Below are positions 15,720 to 23,938 of a DNA stretch of 27,540 bases, piece by piece; the stretch's first letter is position 1; each line of letters starts with the position of its first letter. The position numbers and the translations under genes are program-made. The notes beneath the pieces are model-generated. The model searched no databases. It saw only the letters and a list, made by a program, of their open reading frames with translations, and was not told where the DNA came from. This DNA comes from an uncultured Collinsella sp. (GTDB taxonomy: Bacteria > Actinomycetota > Coriobacteriia > Coriobacteriales > Coriobacteriaceae): the NCBI GenBank assembly GCA_902478365.1, contig CABSKX010000026.1, positions 1 to 27,540 of the forward strand, in the 5' to 3' direction.

Positions 15720-15934
15720 TCTTGATCTGTAACAGGAGGAGGGCCAAATTGGGTCTAGATGTTACAGATTGAGACAGCATCGAGCTGCCTATCCTTTCAT
15801 CTCGATCTGTAACACGAAGGACTGATTTCGGCGGCTACCTGTTACAGATTGAGATTGTTTTAGCCGCCTTACCCGTCTGTCTCATTCTGTAACAGGTAGA
15901 CCCAGTTTTGCCGTCTAGGTGTTACAGGCCGAGA
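15720..15934. repeat. Array of alternating 15-bp motifs at exact 40-bp steps
   Basis: A motif close to TCTCRATCTGTAACA starts at 15720, 15800 and 15880 on the plus strand. Its reverse complement starts at 15760, 15840 and 15920. Each pair makes a 55-bp imperfect palindrome, and pairs are separated by exactly 25 bp, so the half-site recurs every 40 bp with its orientation flipping. The 25-bp inner segments are partly alike (for example GGTAGACCCAGTTTTGCCG in the third). The array lies between two convergent terminators. Not a CRISPR array: repeats are short, inverted and the spacers are related. Confidence 0.85.
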
Positions 15935-15974
15935 TTGTTTGGTCGAGACAAATCACAGGCCGGCGTATCGGCAC

Positions 15975-16004
15975 AAAAAACGGAGCCGTGTTGCCACGAC
16001 TCCG
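15975..16004 (-). terminator. Terminator of the phosphorylase gene
   Basis: On the minus strand CGGAGTCGTG (16004-15995) pairs with CACGGCTCCG (15990-15981) with one G-T pair and a 4-nt loop, followed by six T residues (15980-15975). Confidence 0.85.
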
Positions 16005-16034
16005 CTTTCAAGAGGATGGGTAAAGGAAACGAAA

Positions 16035-18302
16035 TTAGCTCAGGTGCCAAATCTCGTCGTTGTACTGGGAGATCGTGCGGTCGGACGAGAAGGTGCCGGC
16101 GTTGGCGATGTTGATCAGCGCCTTGCGCATCCAAGCGTCCTGGTCCTCGTAGTCGGCTAGCACGCGCTCCTTGGTCTGGATGTACTCCTCAATGTCGAGC
16201 AGGGCCATAAACCAGTCCTTGCCCTTGATGTCGTCGTGCAGGCGCTGCAGGCGCTCGGCGTTGCCGGTCGCCATAAAGGCGGGGTTGGCGATGAAGTCCA
16301 CCAGCAGCTTGATGCCGGGCTTGCGATAGAGCGCGCCGGCGTCATAGCTGCCGTCGGCGTAGAGCTGCTCGACCTGCTTGGAAGAGGCACCAAAGGTGTA
16401 GATGTTCTCGTCGCCCACGAGCTCGGCAATCTCCACGTTGGCACCGTCAAGCGTGCACAGGGTCAAAGCGCCGTTGAGCATGAACTTCATGTTGGAGGTG
16501 CCGCTCGCCTCCTTGGAGGCCAAGCTGATCTGCTCGGAGATATCGGCGGCGGGGATCACACGCTCAGCAGCGGTGACGTTGTAGTTCTCGATCATGACAA
16601 CCTGCAGGTAGGGGGCCACGTCGGGGTCGTTGGCGATCCACTGCGACAGTGTCAGGATCAAATGGATGATGTCCTGGGCGATGGTGTAGGCAGGTGCCGC
16701 CTTGCCGCCGAAGATGATGGTGATGGGGTGCTCGGGTTTATTGCCGTTCTTGATGTCGAGATACTTCCAGATGATGTAGAGCGCGAGCATCTGCTGGCGC
16801 TTGTACTCGTGGATACGTTTGACCTGAACATCGATGATGGCGTTGGAAGGAATGGTCACACCCTGCTCGAGCGCCATGAACTGGCGCATGATGGTCTTGG
16901 CCTCGGCCTTGGTGGCGGCCAGGCGATCAAGAACATCCTTGTCGTTAGCGAATTCGGCGAGCTTGCTCAGGTCGCCGGTGCTGCGCCAATCGGTGCCGAT
17001 CACATCGTCGAGTAGGCTGGCGAGCGCGGGGTTGGCGCCATGGATCCAACGGCGGAAGGTTATGCCGTTGGTTTTGTTGGAGAACTTCTCGGGATAGATC
17101 TCGTAGAACGGGTGAAGCTCGGTGTCCTCCAGGATCTTAGTGTGGAGTGCGGCGACGCCATTGATGGAGAAGCCAAAGTGAATGTCCATGTGGGCCATGT
17201 GGACGGTGTCGTGCTCGTCGATGATGGCGACGCGCGGGTCATCGTGCTCGGCCTTCGCGATCTCATCGAGCTTGACGATAATGTCGGCGATGGCGGGGGA
17301 GACTTTCTGCAGGCTGGTGAGCGGCCACTTCTCGAGCGCCTCGGCAAGGATCGTGTGGTTGGTGTAGGCGACCATGGAGCGCACGATGGTAACGGCCTCG
17401 TCAAACTCGATGTCGTGCTCGGCGGTGAGCAGGCGGATGAGCTCGGGAATGATCATAGTGGGGTGCGTGTCGTTGATCTGGACCACGGCGTAGTCGGCCA
17501 GATCGTGCAGGTTGTTGCCGCGTTCGACGGCCTCGTCGATCAGGAGCTGGGCGGCGTTGCTCACCATGAAGTACTCCTGGTAGATGCGAAGCAGGCGGCC
17601 CTGCTCATCGGAATCATCCGGATAGAGAAACAAGGTGAGGTTCTTGGCGATCTCGGTCTTGTCGAAGTCGATGGAGCTGCCGGGAACCAGGCCGTCGTCG
17701 ACACTTGCCAGGTCAAACAGACGCAGGCGGTTCTTGGTGGGCTGGCCGTAACCGGGCACATCGATGTTGACGAGCTTGGAGGTGACGGCAAAATCGCCAA
17801 ACTCGACGGTGTAGGAGCGGTCGTCATCGATCAGGATGTCCTGCTCGCCAAGCCATTCGTCGGGGACTGCCTTTTGCTGGCTGTCGGCAAAGCGCTGGCG
17901 GAACAGGCCGTAATGGTAATTGAGACCCACGCCGTCACCGGTAAGGCCCAGCGTGGCAATGGAATCCAGGAAGCACGCGGCCAGACGGCCGAGGCCGCCG
18001 TTGCCCAGCGACGGTTCGACCTCAAATTCCTCAATCTTGTTGAGGTCGTGGCCGGCAGCGGTGAGCTGGTCTTTGACCTCGGCATAGATGCCAAGGTCGA
18101 TCATGTTGTTGATCAGCAGTTTGCCAATCAAAAACTCAGCAGAGATGTAATAGAGCTTTTTCTTGCCATTGTTGAGCGGGCAGGCGGCGGAGCGCTCCTG
18201 TACGAGCTTGACCAGCAGTTTGTAAATGCGGCGGTCATCGAGTTGCTCGAGCGAAGTTCCAAAGGACTGCTCGGCAAGATCCGCAAGATCGATACGGGGC
18301 AT
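16035..18302 (-). CDS. glgP: Glycogen/maltodextrin phosphorylase (755 aa)
   Basis: The enzyme (GT35 family) removes glucose from alpha-1,4-glucans using phosphate and yields glucose-1-phosphate. The pyridoxal-phosphate site is clear: EASGTSNMKFMLNGALTLCT, with Lys606 in NMK as the cofactor-binding lysine, then LDGANVEI. EPSLGNGGLGRLAACFLDS (about residues 96-114) and the KRIHEYKRQQML block are also family hallmarks. At 755 residues it is somewhat shorter than E. coli MalP or GlgP (about 800-815), mostly because the N-terminal part before the catalytic core is short. AGGAGG precedes the ATG. malQ lies upstream on the same strand, a usual pairing for maltodextrin breakdown, but a stem-loop separates them. 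Whether it acts on stored glycogen or imported dextrins cannot be decided here. Confidence 0.95.
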   Translation of the reverse strand: MPRIDLADLAEQSFGTSLEQLDDRRIYKLLVKLVQERSAACPLNNGKKKLYYISAEFLIGKLLINNMIDLGIYAEVKDQLTAAGHDLNKIEEFEVEPSLGNGGLGRLAACFLDSIATLGLTGDGVGLNYHYGLFRQRFADSQQKAVPDEWLGEQDILIDDDRSYTVEFGDFAVTSKLVNIDVPGYGQPTKNRLRLFDLASVDDGLVPGSSIDFDKTEIAKNLTLFLYPDDSDEQGRLLRIYQEYFMVSNAAQLLIDEAVERGNNLHDLADYAVVQINDTHPTMIIPELIRLLTAEHDIEFDEAVTIVRSMVAYTNHTILAEALEKWPLTSLQKVSPAIADIIVKLDEIAKAEHDDPRVAIIDEHDTVHMAHMDIHFGFSINGVAALHTKILEDTELHPFYEIYPEKFSNKTNGITFRRWIHGANPALASLLDDVIGTDWRSTGDLSKLAEFANDKDVLDRLAATKAEAKTIMRQFMALEQGVTIPSNAIIDVQVKRIHEYKRQQMLALYIIWKYLDIKNGNKPEHPITIIFGGKAAPAYTIAQDIIHLILTLSQWIANDPDVAPYLQVVMIENYNVTAAERVIPAADISEQISLASKEASGTSNMKFMLNGALTLCTLDGANVEIAELVGDENIYTFGASSKQVEQLYADGSYDAGALYRKPGIKLLVDFIANPAFMATGNAERLQRLHDDIKGKDWFMALLDIEEYIQTKERVLADYEDQDAWMRKALINIANAGTFSSDRTISQYNDEIWHLS

Positions 18303-18341
18303 GTTTCCTCCTGTGGTGAGTTGACGGCATGTCAGAAATTC

Positions 18342-18383
18342 AAAAGAAGCCCGCGCGAGGGGATTGGGGTTGCCTCGCGCGGG
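18342..18383 (-). terminator. Terminator-like stem-loop between malQ and glgP
   Basis: On the minus strand CCCGCGCGAGG (18383-18373) pairs with CCTCGCGCGGG (18360-18350), 11 bp perfect, followed by CTTCTTTTG. It would end or attenuate malQ transcription before glgP. Confidence 0.75.
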
Positions 18384-18431
18384 AAAAGCGGTCGCGTCCG
18401 CACGGTGGGGTGGGGTCGGGCGCGGTAGCTC

Positions 18432-19937
18432 CTATTGAGGAAGCTCGATTTCGGCTTCCGACGGGATGCGGAAGTAGGTCTCGGTCCAGTCGGTGAGTTT
18501 GTGCTCGAGCTCGCGGGTGATGGCGCCGTCGAGCATACGCCAGGTCCAGTTGCCGCCCAGCGTGGCAGGGGTGTTGATGCGCGCCTCGTTGCCCAAGTTG
18601 AGCAGGTCCTGCATGGTGTAGATGCACGTGTCGCTCACGCTGGCGGCGATGGTGCGATTGAGTGCATCTGCCATGGGTTCGCCGGCCTGCCGGTGGGTGT
18701 ACAGGGCTGCCTGCTCGCGCTGGCGCTGGGTGGCCGTTCCCTCAAACCAACCGCGCGCCGTTTCGTTGTCGTGGGTGCCCACATAGGCGACGGTGTTGGC
18801 GATGTAGTTATGCGGCAGGTAGTACGAGTTGGTGCCCTCAAAGGCAAACTGCAGGATCTTCATGCCGGGGAAGCCCGAGTTGTCGCGCATGTCGATGACG
18901 CCGGGGGTGAGGAAGCCCAGGTCCTCGGCGATAATGGGCAGCGTGCCGAGCTTTTCCTCGAGCGTCTTAAAGAACTTGAGGCCGGGACCCTGCGTCCACG
19001 AACCATATGACGAATCGGGAGAGGAGAACGGCACCTCCCAAAATGCCTCGAAACCGCGGAAGTGGTCCAGACGGATGATGTCGTACATGTCGAGGGCGGC
19101 TCGGATGCGGCTTTCCCACCAGGAGAAGCCGTCTGCTTCCATGGCATCCCAGTCATAGATGGGGTTGCCCCAGTACTGGCCGGTAGCCGAGAACTGATCG
19201 GGCGGCGTTCCCGCGACGCTGACGGGATTGCCGGCGGCGTCGATCTTAAAGAGCTCAGGTGTCGCCCACATCTCGACGGAGTCACGCGAGACATAGATGG
19301 GCAAATCTCCGATGATGAGAATGTCGCGCTCGTTGGCATAGGCCTTGAGGCGGCTCCACTGGCGATCGAAGAAGTACTGCGTCATCTGGTGGTAGAGCAT
19401 GCGCTCGGGATGGGCGGCGCAGATCTTGCTGGATGCCTCGCCGCGGCGGCGGAGCTCCTCGGGCCACTCCCAGAAGGCCTTGAGCCCGCATTCCTCTTTG
19501 ACGGTCATGAACTCGCAGTAGGGGATGAGCCAGTCCTCGTTGGCTTGGATAAAGTCATCAAAATCGGCCGGCTTGTCGGCAGCAAAGCGCTCAGCGGCTC
19601 GGTCGAGAATCTGACGGCGGCCGCCAAAGATAGCACCGTAGTCGACATTGCTGGGATCGGAGCCCAGGTACACGCCGTCGATATCGTGCTGCTCCAGATA
19701 GCCGGCCTCGATAAGCTCGGCAAAGTCGATAAAGTTGGGGTTGCCTGCGCGGGCCGAGAACGACTGATAGGGCGAATCGCCATAGCTGGTCGTCGTAAGG
19801 GGCAGAATCTGCCAGTAATGTTGTTTGCACGAGGCGAGAAAATCGACGAAGTCGTAGGCATTCCAGCCAAAGCCGCCGATTCCGTATGGTCCGGGCAGAG
19901 ATGAGACGGGCATGAGGACGCCGCTTGCACGCTCCAT
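18432..19937 (-). CDS. malQ: 4-alpha-glucanotransferase, amylomaltase (501 aa)
   Basis: GH77 enzyme that transfers glucan segments between maltodextrins, releasing glucose and making longer chains that phosphorylase can use. The N-terminal ERASGVLMPVSSLPGPYGIG and the WQILPLTTTSYGDSPYQSFS blocks are diagnostic. Catalytic regions are visible: IRLDHFRGFEAFWEVP (nucleophile Asp), IIAEDLGFLTP (acid/base Glu) and VGTHDNETARGW (third Asp). I chose the ATG at 19937, with GGTGAG 7 nt upstream; in-frame TTG (19952) and GTG (19949) codons would add five or four residues. The promoter region contains a GTTTAAAC-centred palindrome. Encoded upstream of glgP on the same strand. Confidence 0.95.
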   Translation of the reverse strand: MERASGVLMPVSSLPGPYGIGGFGWNAYDFVDFLASCKQHYWQILPLTTTSYGDSPYQSFSARAGNPNFIDFAELIEAGYLEQHDIDGVYLGSDPSNVDYGAIFGGRRQILDRAAERFAADKPADFDDFIQANEDWLIPYCEFMTVKEECGLKAFWEWPEELRRRGEASSKICAAHPERMLYHQMTQYFFDRQWSRLKAYANERDILIIGDLPIYVSRDSVEMWATPELFKIDAAGNPVSVAGTPPDQFSATGQYWGNPIYDWDAMEADGFSWWESRIRAALDMYDIIRLDHFRGFEAFWEVPFSSPDSSYGSWTQGPGLKFFKTLEEKLGTLPIIAEDLGFLTPGVIDMRDNSGFPGMKILQFAFEGTNSYYLPHNYIANTVAYVGTHDNETARGWFEGTATQRQREQAALYTHRQAGEPMADALNRTIAASVSDTCIYTMQDLLNLGNEARINTPATLGGNWTWRMLDGAITRELEHKLTDWTETYFRIPSEAEIELPQ

Positions 19938-20030
19938 GAATGCGCTCACCAACCTTCTTGTTGTGGGGTCGGCCTGCCGATGGGTGTGCAGTCCGCCTCC
20001 GATGTTCTGATTCGATACGCCTATTGTAAA

Positions 20031-20049
20031 ACATGTTGTTTAAACATGT
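20031..20049 (-). promoter_or_regulatory. Palindromic operator candidate in the malQ promoter
   Basis: ACATGTTGTTTAAACATGT has outer ACATGTT/AACATGT arms and an inner perfect TGTTTAAACA. It overlaps the expected -35/spacer region upstream of a minus-strand TACAAT (-10, 20028-20023). It shares GTTTAAAC with the two sites at the EIICB/TreR locus. Confidence 0.5.
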
Positions 20050-20101
20050 ACAGGCAAGATAAAAAAGTTGGTCGATTTTCGGCGAATGGTTACATGTCAT
20101 G

Positions 20102-20135
20102 AAAAAGCCCCGACCTCGCAACGTGAGATCGGGGC
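20102..20135 (-). terminator. Terminator of galE
   Basis: On the minus strand GCCCCGATCTC (20135-20125) pairs with GAGGTCGGGGC (20117-20107), 7-nt loop, followed by TTTTT (20106-20102). It starts 23 bp after the galE stop codon. Confidence 0.85.
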
Positions 20136-20157
20136 AAGAGCGGTATGTAGGTTTTTG

Positions 20158-21219
20158 CTACTCGGCGTCGGCGAAGCCGTTGGGGTTGTGGCTCTGCCAG
20201 TTCCAGCTATCGCGGCACATGTCCGCGATGTCGTACTGGGCCTTCCAGCCCATCATGCGCTCGGCCTTGGAGGCATCGCACCAGTTGGCAGCGATGTCGC
20301 CGGCGCGGCGCTCGCGGATCACGTAGGGCAGCTCCTTGCCGCAGGCCTTGGAGAAGGCGGCGACGACCTCGAGCACCGAGGTGCCGGTGCCAGTGCCCAG
20401 GTTAAAGATCTCGACGCCGGTCTTGCCGTTCATCCAGTTGAGGGCGGCAACGTGGCCCGAGGCCAGGTCGCAAACGTGGATATAGTCGCGCACACCCGTG
20501 CCGTCGGGGGTGGGGTAGTCATTGCCAAAGACCTGAACGGCCTCGAGCTTGCCCACGGCAACCTGCGCGACATAGGGCACCAGGTTGTTGGGGATACCCT
20601 TGGGGTCCTCGCCGATCAGGCCCGACGGATGGGCGCCGATGGGATTGAAGTAGCGGAGCAGCACGACGTCCCACTCGGGGTCGGCGGTGTGTACGTCCAT
20701 AAGGATCTGCTCGATCATCCACTTGGTCCAGCCATAGGGGTTGGTTGCGGGCTTCTTGGGGTCTTCCTCGGTGACGGGCGGGTTGTCCGGGTCGCCGTAG
20801 ACGGTCGAGGAGCTCGAGAAGATGATGGACTTGCAGCCATGGTTGCGCATGACGTCGATGAGCACCAGGGTGTTTTCGATGTTGTTGTGGTAGTACTCGA
20901 CGGGCTTGCTCACCGACTCGCCGACGGCCTTAAAGCCGGCGAAGTGGATGACGCGGTCGATCTGATGGGTGTCGAAGATCTTGTTCATGGCCTCGCGGTC
21001 GAGCACGTTGGCCTCGTAGAAGGTGAGGTTCTTGGCAGCCTCTTCGCCCACGATGGTCTTGACGCGGTCGACGGCGACGGCGCTGGAGTTGGAAAGGTCA
21101 TCGACGATGACGACCTGGTAGCCGCCCTCGAGCAGCTGAACGACGGTGTGCGAGCCGATAAAGCCGGCGCCACCGGTTACGAGGACGCAGGTGTCTTTGG
21201 GGTCGAGTGCTTTGGACAT
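20158..21219 (-). CDS. galE: UDP-glucose 4-epimerase (353 aa)
   Basis: Interconverts UDP-glucose and UDP-galactose for galactose use and for making galactose-containing surface glycans. It is an extended short-chain dehydrogenase: NAD-binding GGAGFIG (16-22) after the first beta strand, DDLSNSS (40-46), catalytic SSSSTVYGDP (Ser/Thr at 137-139) and the Tyr162-Lys166 pair in PYGWTK. YYHNNIENTLVL is a GalE signature. Length is normal for bacterial GalE. AGGAGA precedes the ATG by 6 nt. It stands alone, with its own terminator, next to the maltodextrin genes. Confidence 0.95.
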   Translation of the reverse strand: MSKALDPKDTCVLVTGGAGFIGSHTVVQLLEGGYQVVIVDDLSNSSAVAVDRVKTIVGEEAAKNLTFYEANVLDREAMNKIFDTHQIDRVIHFAGFKAVGESVSKPVEYYHNNIENTLVLIDVMRNHGCKSIIFSSSSTVYGDPDNPPVTEEDPKKPATNPYGWTKWMIEQILMDVHTADPEWDVVLLRYFNPIGAHPSGLIGEDPKGIPNNLVPYVAQVAVGKLEAVQVFGNDYPTPDGTGVRDYIHVCDLASGHVAALNWMNGKTGVEIFNLGTGTGTSVLEVVAAFSKACGKELPYVIRERRAGDIAANWCDASKAERMMGWKAQYDIADMCRDSWNWQSHNPNGFADAE

Positions 21220-21486
21220 GTAGTCTCCTATCGAATCAGGAACACTTCTTCAGGGGAGTATAGCGCAGGCAGGGGCACTCAAAACGTGCAGGGCAGGAAA
21301 AGCAGATGAACATGCTAACGTACTCATGGAAATGTTTGGCGTGGGCATACCCTCGACCTTGACGTTTGCATACGAGCCGCCGACCATACGGTTTGCTGCC
21401 GTTCGTGGAAATCGTTGGGATGCGCCGGATGTACGCTAATATGTATGAGTTGAGCGACATATAAATAAACATGTAACGGAGTAGAT

Positions 21487-22692
21487 ATGTCACCAAACAG
21501 CGATTCCATCCTTTCCCAGGAGCTTTCGCGTCGCACTGCCCTCAAGGCCCTGTTCGGCGCAGCTTCTGCAGCCGTTCTTTTTGGTCTGCCCGCTCGCGCC
21601 CATGCTGCGGAGGCCACCAAGGAAACCACCGACAAGCTCAATGCGGCCCAGGCTCAGCTTGACGAGGTCCAGGCCCAGCTCGACAGCATCGCAAATGAAT
21701 ACGCGGCGCTGGCCAACAAGAACGCCCAGACCCTCAACGATATCGAGGGCGTACAGGGCCAGATTGACAGCACGCAGGCGCAGATTGACGAAAAGAAGGC
21801 CGAGCTCAAAAAGAAGCGCGACGATCTTTCCGATCGCGTTTCCGCCAGCTATAAGTCGGGCGGCACCAACGTCCTGTCGCTGCTGCTCGCCTCGGGTTCG
21901 TTTGAGGAGCTCGTCGCCAATGCGCACTATGTTGAGAAGATCAACAAGAGCGACCGTGACGCCATCGAGGACATCCAGACCATCCAGCAAGAGCTCGATA
22001 CACAGAAGTCCGAGCTCGAGTCGCAAAAAGCCGACTTGGAGAAGCTCAAGGACCAGCAGACTGCTCAGATGCGGGACATGCAGGCCAAGCAGCAGGAGGT
22101 CCAGACGGTTCTGAACGGCCTCTCCGACGATGTCAAGGAGCTCATGGCCCAGCGCGATTCCGAGATTCTTGCTGCTGCTCAGGCCGAGGAGGCTGCCAAG
22201 AAGGCTGCCGCTGCCGCGGCTGCCGCAAACAAGAACAATTCCTACTCGGGTGGTTCAAGCTCGGGTGGCGGTTCGTATGCGCCCGGAACTCCGCAACAGA
22301 ATGCCGGCTCGGGCAAGCAGCAAGCCGTCGTCAACGCGTGCTACTCCACGCCCTCGCCTGGCCAGAACTGGTGCGCGGCGTGGGTCACCAACGTCTTCCG
22401 CAACGCCGGCGTTGGTTACTTTGGTGGTAACGCGTGCGACATGTTTAACGCATGGTGCTATAGCTCCGATCGCTCGGCGCTGCAGGTGGGCATGATTGTT
22501 GCCGACTCATCGCATAGCGGCACCGGCATACCGGGCCTGATCTATGGCCACGTGGGCATCTACGTTGGCGGCGGCATCGTTATGAGTAACGAGGGCGCCA
22601 TCACGTCGAGGTCGCTTGACTCGTTCATTGGGTTCTACGGCACTGGCTCTGGCGTGCGTTGGGGCTGGCTCGGCGGTATTGCGCTGTCGTAA
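21487..22692 (+). CDS. Secreted coiled-coil CHAP/NlpC-like peptidoglycan hydrolase (401 aa)
   Basis: Residues 1-41 are an export signal with a twin-arginine-like start (LSRRTALKALFG), a hydrophobic stretch and a likely AHA cleavage site near residue 40. Residues of about 45-240 are a long coiled coil, as in PcsB- and FtsEX-partnered hydrolases. An Ala-rich and Gly/Ser linker (236-275) follows. The C-terminal 120 residues are a cysteine peptidase of the CHAP/NlpC group: NWCAAWVTNVFRNAG (Cys296) and YGHVGIYVGGG (His355). It likely cuts cell-wall peptides during division. GGAG lies 6 bp before the ATG. A repeat core and a terminator follow, converging with murB. Confidence 0.87.
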   Translation: MSPNSDSILSQELSRRTALKALFGAASAAVLFGLPARAHAAEATKETTDKLNAAQAQLDEVQAQLDSIANEYAALANKNAQTLNDIEGVQGQIDSTQAQIDEKKAELKKKRDDLSDRVSASYKSGGTNVLSLLLASGSFEELVANAHYVEKINKSDRDAIEDIQTIQQELDTQKSELESQKADLEKLKDQQTAQMRDMQAKQQEVQTVLNGLSDDVKELMAQRDSEILAAAQAEEAAKKAAAAAAAANKNNSYSGGSSSGGGSYAPGTPQQNAGSGKQQAVVNACYSTPSPGQNWCAAWVTNVFRNAGVGYFGGNACDMFNAWCYSSDRSALQVGMIVADSSHSGTGIPGLIYGHVGIYVGGGIVMSNEGAITSRSLDSFIGFYGTGSGVRWGWLGGIALS

Positions 22693-22737
22693 CTGCGGCT
22701 TGAAGCTGGTTGGTCCGGGACTGCGGGCGAGGCATAA

Positions 22738-22773
22738 GGTTGCCTGCTCTACAGTCCTGCGCAAGACGAAGGC
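22738..22773 (+). repeat. Interspersed repeat core, copy C
   Basis: AGGTTGCCTGCTCTACAG (22738-22755) continues through TCCTGCGCAAGACGAAGGCC and matches copy B at 4725-4762 with a few substitutions. It runs straight into the terminator of the CHAP gene, just as copy B runs into a hairpin. Confidence 0.65.
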
Positions 22774-22795
22774 CCCTTTCGGGGCCTTCTTTTTA
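22769..22795 (+). terminator. Terminator of the CHAP hydrolase gene
   Basis: AAGGCCCC-tttc-GGGGCCTT followed by CTTTTT. The T run overlaps the last codons of the convergent murB gene. Confidence 0.88.
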
Positions 22796-23755
22796 TAAAA
22801 ATTCGCCGACTCGGTGGACTTCGGGTTCTAGGTCTACGTCGAACTGCTCTTTGACTTTGGCTTGGATGTCGCGGGTGAGTTCGTCGACGTCGGCGGCGGT
22901 GGCGTGGTCGGCGTTGACGATGAAGCCGCAGTGTTTTTCGCTCACCTGCGCGCCGCCGACAGCATGGCCGCGCAGGCCGGCATCCATGATGAGCTTGCCG
23001 GCAAAGTAGCCCTCGGGGCGCTTGAAGGTGGAGCCGGCGCTCGGCATGTCGAGCGGCTGCTTGTCCTCGCGGCGCTGGCGGTAGTCGTCCATGTCGGCCT
23101 TGATCATCGCGGCGTTGCCCGGGGCGAGATTGAAGGTGGCCGAAAGCACGGTAAAGCCGTCGTCGGCGATGCGGCTCTTGCGATAGCCCAGGTTAAGCTC
23201 GTCGACATCGAACTCGATGATGCTGCCGCTGCCGCGGGTGCCGTCGTCGAGCATGCGGGCGGGCTTGTAGACGCGCACAGACTCCAGCACATCGGCCATG
23301 CAGGCGCCATAGGCGCCGGCGTTCATGTAGCAGGCGCCGCCGACCGATCCGGGGATACCCGAGATGGGCTCCATGCCGGTGAGACCGGCCTCGGCTGCCG
23401 CCGCGGCGACATCGGAAAGCAAGGCGCCGGCTGCTGCCGTGACGTGCGTGCCGTTGACCGTAATGTCGGAGAGGCCCTCGCCAAGCGCCACGACGACGCC
23501 GCGGATGCCCTTGTCACCGACGAGCAAGTCGGAGCCGTTGCCCACGATGGTGAGGGGCAGATCGCAGCGATAGCAGGTATCGAGCGTGGCGACGAGGCCC
23601 TGCTCGGTATCGGGCGTGACAAAGACGTCGGCCGGGCCGCCGATTTTAAACGTGGTGTGCTCGCGCATGGGCTCGCTCATCAGCACGTTGTCCTCGCCGG
23701 CAACGCCAGCAAGCGCGCACAGCAGGTCCTCGTTAAAAAAGTCGTTCTCGTGCAT
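22793..23755 (-). CDS. murB: UDP-N-acetylenolpyruvoylglucosamine reductase (320 aa)
   Basis: FAD enzyme that reduces the enolpyruvyl group to make UDP-N-acetylmuramate, a committed step of peptidoglycan synthesis in the cytoplasm. Visible motifs: HTTFKIGGPADVFV at the start of the FAD domain, IVGNGSDLLVGDKGIRG, ISGIPGSVGGACYMNAGAYG, and SAGSTFKRPEGYFAGKLIMD with the proton-donating Ser. I chose the ATG at 23755 because AAGGCGG lies upstream; a TTG 45 bp earlier would add 15 unlikely residues. It converges with the CHAP gene and diverges from the LacI-type gene. Confidence 0.95.
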   Translation of the reverse strand: MHENDFFNEDLLCALAGVAGEDNVLMSEPMREHTTFKIGGPADVFVTPDTEQGLVATLDTCYRCDLPLTIVGNGSDLLVGDKGIRGVVVALGEGLSDITVNGTHVTAAAGALLSDVAAAAAEAGLTGMEPISGIPGSVGGACYMNAGAYGACMADVLESVRVYKPARMLDDGTRGSGSIIEFDVDELNLGYRKSRIADDGFTVLSATFNLAPGNAAMIKADMDDYRQRREDKQPLDMPSAGSTFKRPEGYFAGKLIMDAGLRGHAVGGAQVSEKHCGFIVNADHATAADVDELTRDIQAKVKEQFDVDLEPEVHRVGEFL

Positions 23756-23938
23756 ACGAATATCCGCCTTTTGGTGGTCGTTGTCATCAATCGATTGCAA
23801 TATACCCCACCCGGACGGATTTGGTGCGCTGGCGGCGATAAAACAGCCGTCTACCGGATTGGTAAAGTGTTTATCATCGAGGTAGAGGGACGGTCGCTAT
23901 ACTTTCAAGAGATTGCGCGAATACTCGGAAGGAGCGAG

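Noticed and set aside
15720..15934. CRISPR array
   Set aside because: Repeats are only 15 bp and alternate in orientation, the inserts are partly similar to one another, and no cas genes are nearby.
17040..18428. 462-aa plus-strand frame opposite the phosphorylase
   Set aside because: The phosphorylase is unambiguous on the minus strand. The antisense frame shows only Val/Gly/Asp-rich sequence without motifs.
22862..23938. Upstream extension of the LacI-type gene by 359 residues
   Set aside because: The extension is antisense to murB, and the internal ATG at 23939 has a strong ribosome-binding site followed by a standard LacI helix-turn-helix.
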